A stretch of DNA of 27,682 nucleotides from DATCSE01 sp036568605 (GTDB taxonomy: Bacteria > Pseudomonadota > Gammaproteobacteria > Burkholderiales > Burkholderiaceae_C): the NCBI GenBank assembly GCA_036568605.1, contig DATCSE010000033.1, positions 1-27,682 on the forward strand, read 5' to 3'. Shown piece by piece: positions 8,069-15,539 of the stretch. Within the stretch, counting starts at the first letter, position 1. Each line of letters opens with the position of its first letter. The notes beneath the pieces were generated by a model, which searched no databases, was not told the origin of the DNA, and saw nothing but the letters and a program-made list of their open reading frames with translations. The position numbers and the translations under genes are program-made.

Positions 8069-8680
8069 TCAGCTCCCGGGTGGTCCCACGCGGTACAAGT
8101 GGTGTAGGTCAATATAGCGCGCCACGCCGGGCGGCACCAGATCGGCAATCGCGAGTCCCGCTTGCAGGCGCTCGCGGATCTCGGTCGACGAGACGTCCAT
8201 CAGCGGCAGGTGCACCGCCTCGTGCTCGAACGCGCGCACCTGCGGATCGGCGAGCGGGCTCGCGTCGGGCCGGTCGGCCACCGCGATCGTCACGCGTGCG
8301 AGCAGTTCCTGCCAGCCGTGCCAGGTGTGGAAACCCGCATACTGGTCCTGGCCGATCACGAGGAACCAGCGCGCGGCGGGCTCGTCGGCCTGCAGTGCGC
8401 GCACCGTGTCGATCGTGTAGCTGGGGCCGTCGCGCTCGAGCTCGCGGCGGTCCAGCACGAAGCGCTCCTCGCCTTCGATCGCGATGCGCACCATCGCCTC
8501 GCGATGCACCGCGCTCGTGATGCGGCGCGACTTCTGCCAGGGCTCGCCGACCGGCACCCAGCGCAGCTCGTCGAGCGCGAGTTCGCTGAGCGCCACGCGC
8601 GCCAGCGCCAGATGCGCGTTGTGCACCGGGTCGAAACTGCCGCCGAAGATGCCGATGCGCCGAGGCGCTTTCAGGGTCAC
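8069..8680 (-). CDS. nadD: Nicotinate-nucleotide adenylyltransferase
   Basis: This protein of about 203 residues has the nucleotidyltransferase signature GIFGGSFDPVHNAHL (residues 10-24, with the HxxH-type loop). The C-terminal ISSTEIRERL-type motif appears here as SSTEIRERLQAG. It adenylates nicotinate mononucleotide to deamido-NAD in NAD synthesis. The start is a GTG at 8680 that overlaps the hemF stop as GTGA. The same frame stays open far upstream, but that part is antisense-like reading through hemF with no family similarity. Its position directly before rsfS is one of the most conserved gene pairs in bacteria. Confidence 0.94.
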   Translation of the reverse strand: MTLKAPRRIGIFGGSFDPVHNAHLALARVALSELALDELRWVPVGEPWQKSRRITSAVHREAMVRIAIEGEERFVLDRRELERDGPSYTIDTVRALQADEPAARWFLVIGQDQYAGFHTWHGWQELLARVTIAVADRPDASPLADPQVRAFEHEAVHLPLMDVSSTEIRERLQAGLAIADLVPPGVARYIDLHHLYRVGPPGS

Positions 8681-9615
8681 GATGAAGCGGCCCAATCGGC
8701 CCACTCGCGCGGCCGCAGGAAGTCGCGGTACAGCCGCGCCTCCGGGGTGTCCGGCTCGGGCTTCCAGTCGTATCGCCACGCGGCGCGCGGCGGCATCGAC
8801 ATCAGGATGCTCTCGGTGCGGCCGCCCGACTGCAGCCCGAACAGAGTGCCGCGGTCGAACACGAGGTTGAACTCGACATAGCGGCCGCGCCGGTACGCCT
8901 GGAAGTCGCGCTCGCGCTCGCTGTACGGCAGCGCGACGCGACGCTGCAGAATCGGCAAGTACGCCGGCACGAACGCATCGCCGACCGAGCGCAGCATCTC
9001 GAAGCCGCGCTCGAAGCCGAGCTCGGTGACATCGTCGAAGAAGATGCCGCCGATGCCGCGCGGCTCGCCGCGGTGCTTGAGGTAGAAGTACTCGTCGCAC
9101 CACTGCTTGAAGCGCGGATACAGCTGGTTCCCGAACGGCGCGAGCGCATCGCGGCAGCTGCGATGGAAGTGCGCCGCGTCTTCCTCGAAGCCGTAGTACG
9201 GCGTCAGATCCATGCCGCCGCCGAACCAGCGCACCGGCTCGCCGTTCGCGGGTTGGGCCGAGAGCATGCGCACGTTCATGTGCACGGTGGGCACGTACGG
9301 GTTGCGCGGGTGGAACACCAGCGAGACGCCCATCGCCTCGAACGGCGCGCCGGCGAGCTCGGGGCGATGCTGCGTCGCCGAAGGGGGCAGCGTCTTGCCC
9401 TTCACGTGCGAGAAACCGCAGCCGGCACGCTCGAGCACGCGACCGTCCTCGATCAGCCGCGACACGCCCTCGCCTTCGAGCTTGCCACCCGGCTCACGTT
9501 GCCAGTGGTCGGTGATGAACGTGCCGCCGTCCTCGGCCTCGAACGCCGCGACGATGCGGCGCTGCAGGTCCAGCAGGTACGCGCGGACGTCCTGATTCGC
9601 TGTCGTGGTCGTCAC
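8677..9615 (-). CDS. hemF: Oxygen-dependent coproporphyrinogen III oxidase
   Basis: This 312-residue protein matches HemF throughout. Visible blocks are FITDHWQREPGG (33-44), LPPSATQHRPELAGAPFEAM (76-95), VSLVFHPRNPYVPTVHMNVR (97-116), GGGMDLTPYYGFEEDAAHFH (132-151) and GIGGIFFDDV further on. It decarboxylates two propionates of coproporphyrinogen III with oxygen in haem synthesis, in the cytoplasm. The start is taken as GTG at 9615, 11 bases after the purD stop; there is no in-frame ATG before the conserved region, and upstream frame is purD shadow. The ribosome-binding site is weak, so expression may depend on coupling to purD. The oxygen-dependent enzyme implies aerobic growth. Confidence 0.94.
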   Translation of the reverse strand: MTTTTANQDVRAYLLDLQRRIVAAFEAEDGGTFITDHWQREPGGKLEGEGVSRLIEDGRVLERAGCGFSHVKGKTLPPSATQHRPELAGAPFEAMGVSLVFHPRNPYVPTVHMNVRMLSAQPANGEPVRWFGGGMDLTPYYGFEEDAAHFHRSCRDALAPFGNQLYPRFKQWCDEYFYLKHRGEPRGIGGIFFDDVTELGFERGFEMLRSVGDAFVPAYLPILQRRVALPYSERERDFQAYRRGRYVEFNLVFDRGTLFGLQSGGRTESILMSMPPRAAWRYDWKPEPDTPEARLYRDFLRPREWADWAASS

Positions 9616-9626
9616 GATGCGGCCGA

Positions 9627-10919
9627 TCAGCGCCGGATCGCGCGGTGCCCGATGTCGCGCCGGTACTGGGCGCCATCGAAGTGGACGCCGCGCAGCACGT
9701 CGTAGGCGCGCTGCTGTGCCATGCGCACCGAGTCGCCCAGCGCGGTCACGCACAGCACGCGGCCGCCCGAGGTCACGATGCCGGCATCGGTCGCCGCGGT
9801 GCCGGCGTGGAACACCATCGCGTCTTCGTGCGCCGCCGGCGCCGGCAGGCCGGTGACCAGGTCGCCCTTGCGCGGGTTCAACGGGTAGCCGTGCGCCGCC
9901 ATCACGACGCCCAGCGCGACGCGCCGGTCCCACTCGAGCTCGACCTTGTCCAGCGTGCCGTCGGTCGCGTGCAGCAGCACGTCCAGCAGATCGCTGCGCA
10001 GCCGCATCATGATGGGCTGGGTCTCCGGGTCGCCCATGCGGCAGTTGAACTCGACGGTGCGCGGCTGGCCGCTCGCATCGATCATCAGGCCCGCGTAGAG
10101 AAAGCCGGTGTACGTGATGCCGTCCTTCGCCATGCCGGCGATCGTCGGCAGGATGATCTCGTGCATCACCTTCGCATGCACGTTGGGTGTGACGACGGGC
10201 GCCGGCGAATACGCGCCCATGCCGCCGGTGTTCGGGCCTTCGTCCTCGTCGAGCAGGCGCTTGTGGTCCTGGCTGGTCGCGAGCGGGATCACGTTCTTGC
10301 CGTCGCACAGCACGATGAAGCTGGCTTCTTCGCCTTCGAGGTACTGCTCGATCACGACGCGCGCGCCGTCGGCGTTGTGCTGGACGCCCAGGCGGTTCTC
10401 GGTGCCGCCCAGCATCCAGTCGATCGCCTCGTGCGCCTGCGGCAGGCTCATCGCGACGACCACGCCCTTGCCGGCCGCCAGCCCGTCGGCCTTGATCACG
10501 ATGGGTGCGCCGTTGGCCTCGACGTAGGCATGCGCCTTCGCCGCATCGCCAAAGGTCGCATACGCCGCCGTCGGGATCGAGTGGCGGTGCATGAACTCCT
10601 TCGCATACGCCTTCGAGCTCTCGAGCCGCGCCGCCGCCTGGCTGGGCCCGAACACGCGCAGGCCGCGCGCGCGGAACACGTCGACGATGCCGGCGGCCAG
10701 CGGCGCCTCCGGGCCGACCACGGTCAGCGCGATCTTCTCGGCCTGCACGAAGTCGGCGAGCGCGTTGAAGTTGGTCAGGGCGATGTTCTGCAGGTGCGGA
10801 TCGCTCGCGGTGCCGCCGTTGCCGGGCGCCACGTAGACGGTCTGCACCTTGCGCGACTGCGAGAGCTTCCACGCGAGCGCGTGCTCGCGCCCGCCGTTGC
10901 CGATCACGAGAACCTTCAT
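9627..10919 (-). CDS. purD: Phosphoribosylamine--glycine ligase
   Basis: This 430-residue ATP-grasp enzyme has the length of E. coli PurD (429). It starts with MKVLVIGNGGREHALAWKL. It contains VVGPEAPLAAGIVDVFRARG, the ATP-grasp loop region PIVIKADGLAAGKGVVVA, and the metal/ATP site block VEFNCRMGDPETQPIMMRL. It makes glycinamide ribonucleotide in de novo purine synthesis. The start is fixed by the conserved N-terminus; the longer in-frame extension runs back through yebC and is not coding. It begins 5 bases after the yebC stop and is followed by hemF after 11 bases. Confidence 0.97.
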   Translation of the reverse strand: MKVLVIGNGGREHALAWKLSQSRKVQTVYVAPGNGGTASDPHLQNIALTNFNALADFVQAEKIALTVVGPEAPLAAGIVDVFRARGLRVFGPSQAAARLESSKAYAKEFMHRHSIPTAAYATFGDAAKAHAYVEANGAPIVIKADGLAAGKGVVVAMSLPQAHEAIDWMLGGTENRLGVQHNADGARVVIEQYLEGEEASFIVLCDGKNVIPLATSQDHKRLLDEDEGPNTGGMGAYSPAPVVTPNVHAKVMHEIILPTIAGMAKDGITYTGFLYAGLMIDASGQPRTVEFNCRMGDPETQPIMMRLRSDLLDVLLHATDGTLDKVELEWDRRVALGVVMAAHGYPLNPRKGDLVTGLPAPAAHEDAMVFHAGTAATDAGIVTSGGRVLCVTALGDSVRMAQQRAYDVLRGVHFDGAQYRRDIGHRAIRR

Positions 10920-10924
10920 GCTGC

Positions 10925-11650
10925 TCAGTCCGAGATTTCGGCGTTGTGGTAGACGCTTTGCGTGTCGTCCAGGTCCTCGATCACGTCGAGCAGCTTCTGC
11001 ATGCGCTGGCCGTCCTCCCCCGCCAGCGGCACGGTGTTCTCGGCGCGCATCGTCACCTCCGCGACCTCGGGCTTCAGGCCGGCGGCCTCGAGCGCGGCCT
11101 TGACCGTTTCGAACTGCGGCGGCGCGCACAGCACCTCGATCGCGCCGTCGTCATCGGTGATCACGTCGTCGGCACCCGCTTCGAGCGCGACTTCCATGAC
11201 CTTGTCCTCGCTGGTGCCGGGCGCAAACACGAACTGCCCGACGTGCTTGAACTGGAACGCCACCGAGCCTTCGGTGCCGAGGTTGCCGCCGTACTTGCTG
11301 AACGCATGGCGGATCTCGGCGACCGTGCGCACGCGGTTGTCCGTCATGCAGTCGACGATGATCGCGGCGCCGCCGATGCCGTAGCCCTCGTAGCGCACTT
11401 CCTCGTAGTTGACGCCCTCGAGGTTGCCGGTGGCCTTGTCGACGTTCTTCTTGATCGTGTCGGCCGGCATGTTCGCGGCCTTGGCCTTGTCGACCGCCAG
11501 CCGCAGCCGCGGGTTCATGTTCAGGTCGCCGCCGCCCTGGCGCGCGGCGACGACGATCTCGCGAATGATGCGGGTCCAGATCTTGCCGCGCTTCTCGTCC
11601 TGGCGGCCTTTGCGATGCTGGATGTTGGCCCACTTGGAATGACCGGCCAT
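10925..11650 (-). CDS. yebC: YebC/PmpR family protein (TACO1-type translation or transcription factor)
   Basis: This 241-residue protein begins with the invariant family N-terminus MAGHSKWANIQHRKGRQDEK. It contains the conserved blocks ANMPADTIKKNVDKATG, YEGYGIGGAAIIVDCMTDNR and HAFSKYGGNLGTEGSVAFQF. The family was long annotated as a DNA-binding regulator. More recent work on YebC/TACO1 members points to relieving ribosome stalling, for example at proline runs, so both roles should be kept in mind. It is the first gene of the minus-strand operon and is divergent from the HerA-like ATPase across 63 bp. The ribosome-binding site is weak. Confidence 0.95.
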   Translation of the reverse strand: MAGHSKWANIQHRKGRQDEKRGKIWTRIIREIVVAARQGGGDLNMNPRLRLAVDKAKAANMPADTIKKNVDKATGNLEGVNYEEVRYEGYGIGGAAIIVDCMTDNRVRTVAEIRHAFSKYGGNLGTEGSVAFQFKHVGQFVFAPGTSEDKVMEVALEAGADDVITDDDGAIEVLCAPPQFETVKAALEAAGLKPEVAEVTMRAENTVPLAGEDGQRMQKLLDVIEDLDDTQSVYHNAEISD

Positions 11651-11692
11651 GAGACGCTTGAATCCTGTGCTGTTTCGATAGACTTGCCCACG

Positions 11693-11698
11693 ATTTTA
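11693..11698 (-). promoter_or_regulatory. Possible -10 element for the yebC-to-maf operon
   Basis: In the 63-bp divergent gap the minus strand reads TAAAAT, 43 bases upstream of the yebC ATG, in an AT-richer patch that stands out from the GC-rich surroundings. The -35 would fall at the 5' end of the neighbouring ATPase gene and is poor. It is supported only by position and base composition. Confidence 0.28.
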
Positions 11699-11713
11699 CT
11701 TGGGGACTTCGTC

Positions 11714-13303
11714 ATGTCCGATCCCATACTCGTCGCCCAGCACATCGTCTCGGAGAAAGAGACGATCGAATGCTTCCTGCTGCCGGCGCTCGCGAACCGC
11801 CACGGCCTGATCACCGGCGCCACCGGAACCGGCAAGACCGTCACCTTGCAGACGCTGGCCGAGAACTTCAGCCGCCGGGGCGTGCCGGTGTTCATGGCCG
11901 ACGTGAAGGGCGACCTGGCCGGCATCACGCAGCCCGGCCGCATGGGCGACAAGCTGGCTGCGATCCTGAAGGAGCGCGGCATTGCCGCACCCGAAAGCGT
12001 CGCCTGCCCCGCCACGCTGTGGGACGTCTACGCCACCGAGAAGAGCGCCCAGGGCCATCCGGTGCGCGCGACGGTCAGCGACATGGGCCCGCTGCTGCTC
12101 TCGCGCATGCTCGCGCTGAACGAAGTCCAGCAAGGCGTGCTGCAGCTCGTGTTCAAGATCGCCGATGACCACGGCCTGCTGCTGCTCGATCTGAAGGACC
12201 TGCGCGCGATGCTGCAGTACGTCGGCGACAACGCGAGCGAGTTCACGACCGAGTACGGCAACGTCAGCGCGGCCAGCATAGGCGCGATCCAGCGCGGCAT
12301 CCTGCAGATCTCCGAGCAGGGCGGCGACCGCTTCTTCGGCGAGCCGATGCTCAACATCGCGGACTTCATGCAGACGGTGGACGGCAAGGGCGTGGTCAAC
12401 ATCCTCGCCGCCGATCAGCTGATGAACAACCCGCGCTTGTACGCGACCTTCCTGCTGTGGATGCTCTCCGAGCTGTTCGAGCAGCTGCCCGAGGTCGGCG
12501 ACCTGGACCAGCCCAAGCTCGTGTTCTTCTTCGACGAGGCGCACCTGCTGTTCAACGATGCGCCCAAGGCGCTGCTCGAGCGCATCGAGCTGGTCGTGCG
12601 CCTGGTGCGCAGCAAGGGCGTCGGCGTCTACTTCGTGACCCAGAACCCGCTGGACGTGCCCGACAGCGTGCTCGCGCAACTCGGCAACCGCGTGCAGCAC
12701 GCGCTGCGCGCGTTCACGCCGCGCGACCACAAGGCGGTGAAGTCGGCCGCGAGCACGATGCGCGCAAACCCGAACCTCGACATCGAGACCGCGATCACCG
12801 AGCTCGCGGTCGGCGAGGCGCTGGTCAGCCTGCTCGACGAGAAAGGCCGGCCCAGCGTGACCCAGCGTGTGTTCGTCGTGCCGCCGGGCAGCCAGATCGG
12901 CCCGATCACGCCCGAGCAGCGCGCCGCCTTGATCGGCGGCTCGCTGGTCGCCGGCGTGTACGAGAAGGCCGTCGATCGCGAATCGGCGTACGAGAAGCTC
13001 AAGGGCCGCGCCGCCGCCAGCCCGACGGCGGCACCGCCCGCCACGCCCGGTACGCCGCTGCCGCCGACCGGCACCGCGAGCATCCCGGGCGGCCCGTCGG
13101 CCACGTCGAACAGCGACGGCGGCGGCCTGCTCGGCGGCCTGAAGGACGTGATCTTCGGCAGCACCGGCCCGCGCGGCGGCAAGCACGAGGGCCTGGCCGA
13201 AGCGGCCGCGCGCTCGGCGATGCGCACGATAGGCTCCAGCGTCGGCCGCGAGATCGTGCGCGGCGTGCTGGGGTCCATCCTCGGCGGCGGCAAGGGCCGC
13301 TGA
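11714..13303 (+). CDS. HerA-like P-loop ATPase, DUF853/YjgR family
   Basis: This 529-residue protein has a Walker A motif GATGTGKT at residues 35-42. A Walker B segment LVFFFDEAHLLF lies near 269-280. The conserved HerA/FtsK-like region VRLVRSKGVGVYFVTQNP follows, with an arginine-finger-type context (NRVQHALRAFTP). These match the DUF853 family (E. coli YjgR, about 500 residues), whose cellular role is not settled. HerA relatives are hexameric DNA translocases. After the ATPase core, residues about 436-476 form a Pro/Ala/Thr/Gly linker, and the last 50 residues (GGLKDVIFG to SILGGGKGR) are conserved-looking and glycine-rich. The ATG is chosen at MSDPILVAQH; the frame is open upstream but lies over yebC. 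GGGGAC 7 bases before the ATG is the likely binding site. Confidence 0.9.
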   Translation: MSDPILVAQHIVSEKETIECFLLPALANRHGLITGATGTGKTVTLQTLAENFSRRGVPVFMADVKGDLAGITQPGRMGDKLAAILKERGIAAPESVACPATLWDVYATEKSAQGHPVRATVSDMGPLLLSRMLALNEVQQGVLQLVFKIADDHGLLLLDLKDLRAMLQYVGDNASEFTTEYGNVSAASIGAIQRGILQISEQGGDRFFGEPMLNIADFMQTVDGKGVVNILAADQLMNNPRLYATFLLWMLSELFEQLPEVGDLDQPKLVFFFDEAHLLFNDAPKALLERIELVVRLVRSKGVGVYFVTQNPLDVPDSVLAQLGNRVQHALRAFTPRDHKAVKSAASTMRANPNLDIETAITELAVGEALVSLLDEKGRPSVTQRVFVVPPGSQIGPITPEQRAALIGGSLVAGVYEKAVDRESAYEKLKGRAAASPTAAPPATPGTPLPPTGTASIPGGPSATSNSDGGGLLGGLKDVIFGSTGPRGGKHEGLAEAAARSAMRTIGSSVGREIVRGVLGSILGGGKGR

Positions 13304-13320
13304 GTTGACGGCGAACCAGC

Positions 13321-13348
13321 GTTCGCACTGAGCCTGTCGAAGTGCGCG
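13321..13348. repeat. Solitary REP-like half element upstream of the GST gene
   Basis: This 28-base copy of the element that forms the array at 14003-14247 sits between the HerA-like ATPase and the glutathione S-transferase. The 11-base core GAGCCTGTCGA (13330-13340) is closed by a perfect 6-bp stem, CGCACT (13324-13329) with AGTGCG (13341-13346). Core and flank match the array copies, but the stem bases differ in compensating pairs. It lies 14 bases before the GST start codon and just ahead of its GAGGAG ribosome-binding site. Confidence 0.8.
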
Positions 13349-13361
13349 AGGAGCACCCCGC

Positions 13362-13991
13362 ATGACCTACACCCTCTACGGCATCGAAGGCTCCGGCTCA
13401 GCCTCCGCCGAGATCGCCCTGCTGCGCTGCAAGGCGCCGTTCCGCATCGTCCGCGCCGCCTCGTGGGAACCCGCCTCCGAGCTCGACGAGCTCGCCAAGG
13501 TCAACCCGCTGAAGCAGATCCCGACGCTGCAACTGCCCGACGGCAGCGTGCTGACCGAAAGCGCGGCGATCCTGATCCACCTCGGCCTCGCATTTCCCGC
13601 CTCGGGGCTGCTGCCCGACGACGCGTCGGCGCGTGCCCAGGCGATCCGCGGCCTGGTCTACATCGCGGCCAACTGCTACAGCGCGATCAGCATCATCGAC
13701 TACCCCGAGCGCTGGACCACCGACACGGGCAAGGCCGCGCGCGAGCACCTGCGCGCCGGCACGCGCGAGCGGTTGCATGCGCACTGGAGCCTCTTCGCCG
13801 ACCAGTTCGCCGCGTACCCGTTCCTCAGCGGCGACGCGCCGGGCGCGCTGGACTACCTGGCCGCGGTGGTCTCGAAGTGGTCGGGCACGCGCGCGCACCT
13901 GAAGGCGCACAAGCCCGAGTTCTATGCGACGCTGGAGCGGATCGAGCGGCATCCGACGGTCGCGCCGGTGTTCGCGCGGCATTGGACGTAG
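13362..13991 (+). CDS. Glutathione S-transferase family protein
   Basis: This 209-residue protein has a thioredoxin-like N-terminal domain with the cis-proline block NPLKQIPTLQLPDG (48-61). The glutathione gamma-glutamyl binding pair E66-S67 lies in LTESAAI. An all-helical C-terminal domain follows, as in cytosolic GSTs. Ser11, Ser13 and Ser15 after the first strand are candidates for the catalytic residue; I cannot decide between them. GSTs conjugate or reduce electrophilic compounds using glutathione, and the substrate here is unknown. The start follows a GAGGAG ribosome-binding site. The gene is bracketed by REP-like elements on both sides. Confidence 0.88.
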   Translation: MTYTLYGIEGSGSASAEIALLRCKAPFRIVRAASWEPASELDELAKVNPLKQIPTLQLPDGSVLTESAAILIHLGLAFPASGLLPDDASARAQAIRGLVYIAANCYSAISIIDYPERWTTDTGKAAREHLRAGTRERLHAHWSLFADQFAAYPFLSGDAPGALDYLAAVVSKWSGTRAHLKAHKPEFYATLERIERHPTVAPVFARHWT

Positions 13992-14002
13992 ACCCTCCGC
14001 CA

Positions 14003-14247
14003 CCGTTCGGGCTGAGCCTGTCGAAGCCCCGGTCGAGGTGTCTGTACCAAGCCCTTCGACAAGCTCAGGGCGAACGGAGGTGTGCGGGCGCGCCCGTTCG
14101 GGCTGAGCCTGTCGAAGCCCTGGTCGAGGCGTCTGTACCAAGCCTTTCGACAAGCTCAGGGCGAGCGGAGTTGTGTGGGCGCGCCCGTTCGGGCTGAGCC
14201 TGTCGAAGCCCTGGTCGAGGTGTCTGTACCAGGCTCAGGGCGAACCG
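14003..14247. repeat. Tandem array of a 91-bp unit made of inverted REP-like elements
   Basis: Two full 91-base units (14003-14093 and 14094-14184) are followed by a third cut short at 14185-14247 by a 12-base deletion. Each full unit holds two arms in opposite orientation. In unit 1 the arms are 14003-14029 and 14051-14077, matching at 22 of 27 positions as an inverted repeat around a 21-base loop. Each arm contains the core GAGC(C/T)TGTCGA and its own small stem: GGGCT/AGCCC in the plus arms, GCCCT/AGGGC in the first minus arm, and GCCTT/AGGGC with one G-T pair in the second. The array lies between the convergent GST and CcdA genes and ends 23 bases from the CcdA stop, so it may also act as a two-way terminator. 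It encodes only spurious short ORFs. Confidence 0.9.
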
Positions 14248-14269
14248 GGACTCGCACGGGTACCGGCGC

Positions 14270-15001
14270 TCAGAACCGCGTCGTCAGCTTCGTCAGCCAC
14301 TCGGGCGAGTGCTCGAGCGCCCATGCCTCGATGCGCTTGTCGGCACCGCCGAAGATCACGATGCCGATCGTGATGAAGACAACGCCCAGCACCCACTGAC
14401 CCCCACGGCCGGCGCTCGCGAGGCGGCCACGCCAGCGCGCGAGCAGTTCGCGCGATGCGCCGCCCACAAGCAGCAGCGGCGTGGCCGCGCCGAGGCCGAA
14501 CAGCAGCATCATCAGCGCCACCTGCGGCAGCTGGCTGCCTTGCGCGGCGAGCGTGCTGGTCGCGCCCAGCGTCGGCCCGACGCATGGGCTCCAGACGATG
14601 CCCAGCACCAGGCCCAACACGAGCTGCCCGGCCCAGCCGCGGCCCGACGACAGATGCGCGAGCCCGCTTTCGCCGCCGGCGGTCGCCCATGCGGCCAGCC
14701 GCTGAAATCCGCGCTGCAACGGCGGCACGAGCATCGCAACGCCGAACAGCACGAGCAGCCATGCCGCGAGGACCCGCAGCACGCCCTGGTCGATGCCGAT
14801 CGCGACGCCTATCGTCGCGACGAACAGGCCGACCGCCGCGAACGACAGCATCAGCCCGCCGGCCAGCGCAAGCGACCCGTGGCGATGCTGCGTCGTCGCG
14901 GTCGCGACCAGGATGGGCAGCAGCGGCAGCACGCACGGCGACAGCGTCGAGAGCGCCCCGGCAAGGTAGCCGAGCGCGTAGGTCGCGACACCGAAGTCCA
15001 T
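14270..15001 (-). CDS. CcdA/DsbD-type transmembrane thiol-disulfide electron carrier
   Basis: This 243-residue integral membrane protein has about six hydrophobic segments and the two membrane cysteines typical of CcdA and the DsbD beta domain: Cys23 in STLSPCVLPLLP and Cys140 in IVWSPCVGPTLG, each in the SPC context. Such proteins pass electrons from cytoplasmic thioredoxin to periplasmic thiol proteins for cytochrome c maturation, disulfide isomerisation or oxidative repair. The gene follows 37 bases after a periplasmic thioredoxin-like gene, its likely partner, so together they resemble a DsbD split into two genes. No cytochrome c maturation genes are nearby. The ATG has a weak ribosome-binding site. 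The 3' end lies against the REP-like array. Confidence 0.92.
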   Translation of the reverse strand: MDFGVATYALGYLAGALSTLSPCVLPLLPILVATATTQHRHGSLALAGGLMLSFAAVGLFVATIGVAIGIDQGVLRVLAAWLLVLFGVAMLVPPLQRGFQRLAAWATAGGESGLAHLSSGRGWAGQLVLGLVLGIVWSPCVGPTLGATSTLAAQGSQLPQVALMMLLFGLGAATPLLLVGGASRELLARWRGRLASAGRGGQWVLGVVFITIGIVIFGGADKRIEAWALEHSPEWLTKLTTRF

Positions 15002-15038
15002 GGGGCCAGCCGCCGCGGACGCCGCCGGCTCGCGGGCG

Positions 15039-15428
15039 TCAAAGTGCCTTGTCGAACAGCGCCGCGAGCTCGGCCTTGTCGGTCTGGCCGGTCGACCGCG
15101 CGACCTCCTTGCCGCCCTTCATCACGACGAAGGTGCTCTGCATCGTGACCTTCAGGCGCTTCTTCAGCGCTGCTTCCTTGTCGAAGTCGGCGACGAAGAA
15201 CGTGATCGCCTGGCGCTTGGGCTCGCTCATCAGCGCGTCGACGACCGGCTTCTGCTCCTTGCAGGTCGGGCACCAGTCGGCCGCGAAGTCGACGATCACC
15301 GGCTTGCCGGCTGCCAGCGCCGCGTCGAACTTGGCCTTGTCGTACGGCTGGCCGGCTGCTTGCGCCAGCACCGCCGCCAGCAGCAGCGCAGTGCCGAACA
15401 GGACTTGGATCGCGGACGGGACTCGCAT
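15039..15428 (-). CDS. Exported thioredoxin-like protein (DsbD gamma-domain type) lacking the cis-proline
   Basis: This 129-residue protein has a signal peptide (cleavage likely after QAA at 23-25) and the redox motif WCPTC at 52-56 in FAADWCPTCKEQ, most like the C-terminal domain of DsbD. It should receive electrons from the CcdA protein encoded next and reduce periplasmic substrates. At the position of the near-invariant thioredoxin cis-proline (normally I-P-T) the sequence reads Q97-S98-T99, so serine replaces proline while the catalytic cysteines remain. The start is the ATG at 15428 with AGGAG five bases upstream; the in-frame GTG two codons earlier would overlap that site. The gene starts 111 bases after the PiT stop. 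Confidence 0.9.
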   Translation of the reverse strand: MRVPSAIQVLFGTALLLAAVLAQAAGQPYDKAKFDAALAAGKPVIVDFAADWCPTCKEQKPVVDALMSEPKRQAITFFVADFDKEAALKKRLKVTMQSTFVVMKGGKEVARSTGQTDKAELAALFDKAL

Positions 15429-15539
15429 GCTCACTCCTGAGGATCTCCATGGGTCGCGCGAGACGACGGCTGGTTACAGCCGCCGGCGCGCTCATCCCTC
15501 GGAGTGTGCCTGCGCCGCGCCGGTTCCGCAGCGCCAGTC

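Noticed and set aside
8677..10872. 731-residue reading frame joining a purD shadow to hemF
   Set aside because: Only the part from 9615 down is HemF; the rest is a shifted frame over purD. It is not a fusion.
14003..14247. CRISPR array
   Set aside because: The repeated unit is 91 bases with no unique spacers, only three copies, and internal inverted arms; there are no cas genes.
13924..14399. Small proteins with repeated RAEPVEA / STSSGR sequence
   Set aside because: They are translations of the 91-bp repeat in different frames, with no ribosome-binding site.
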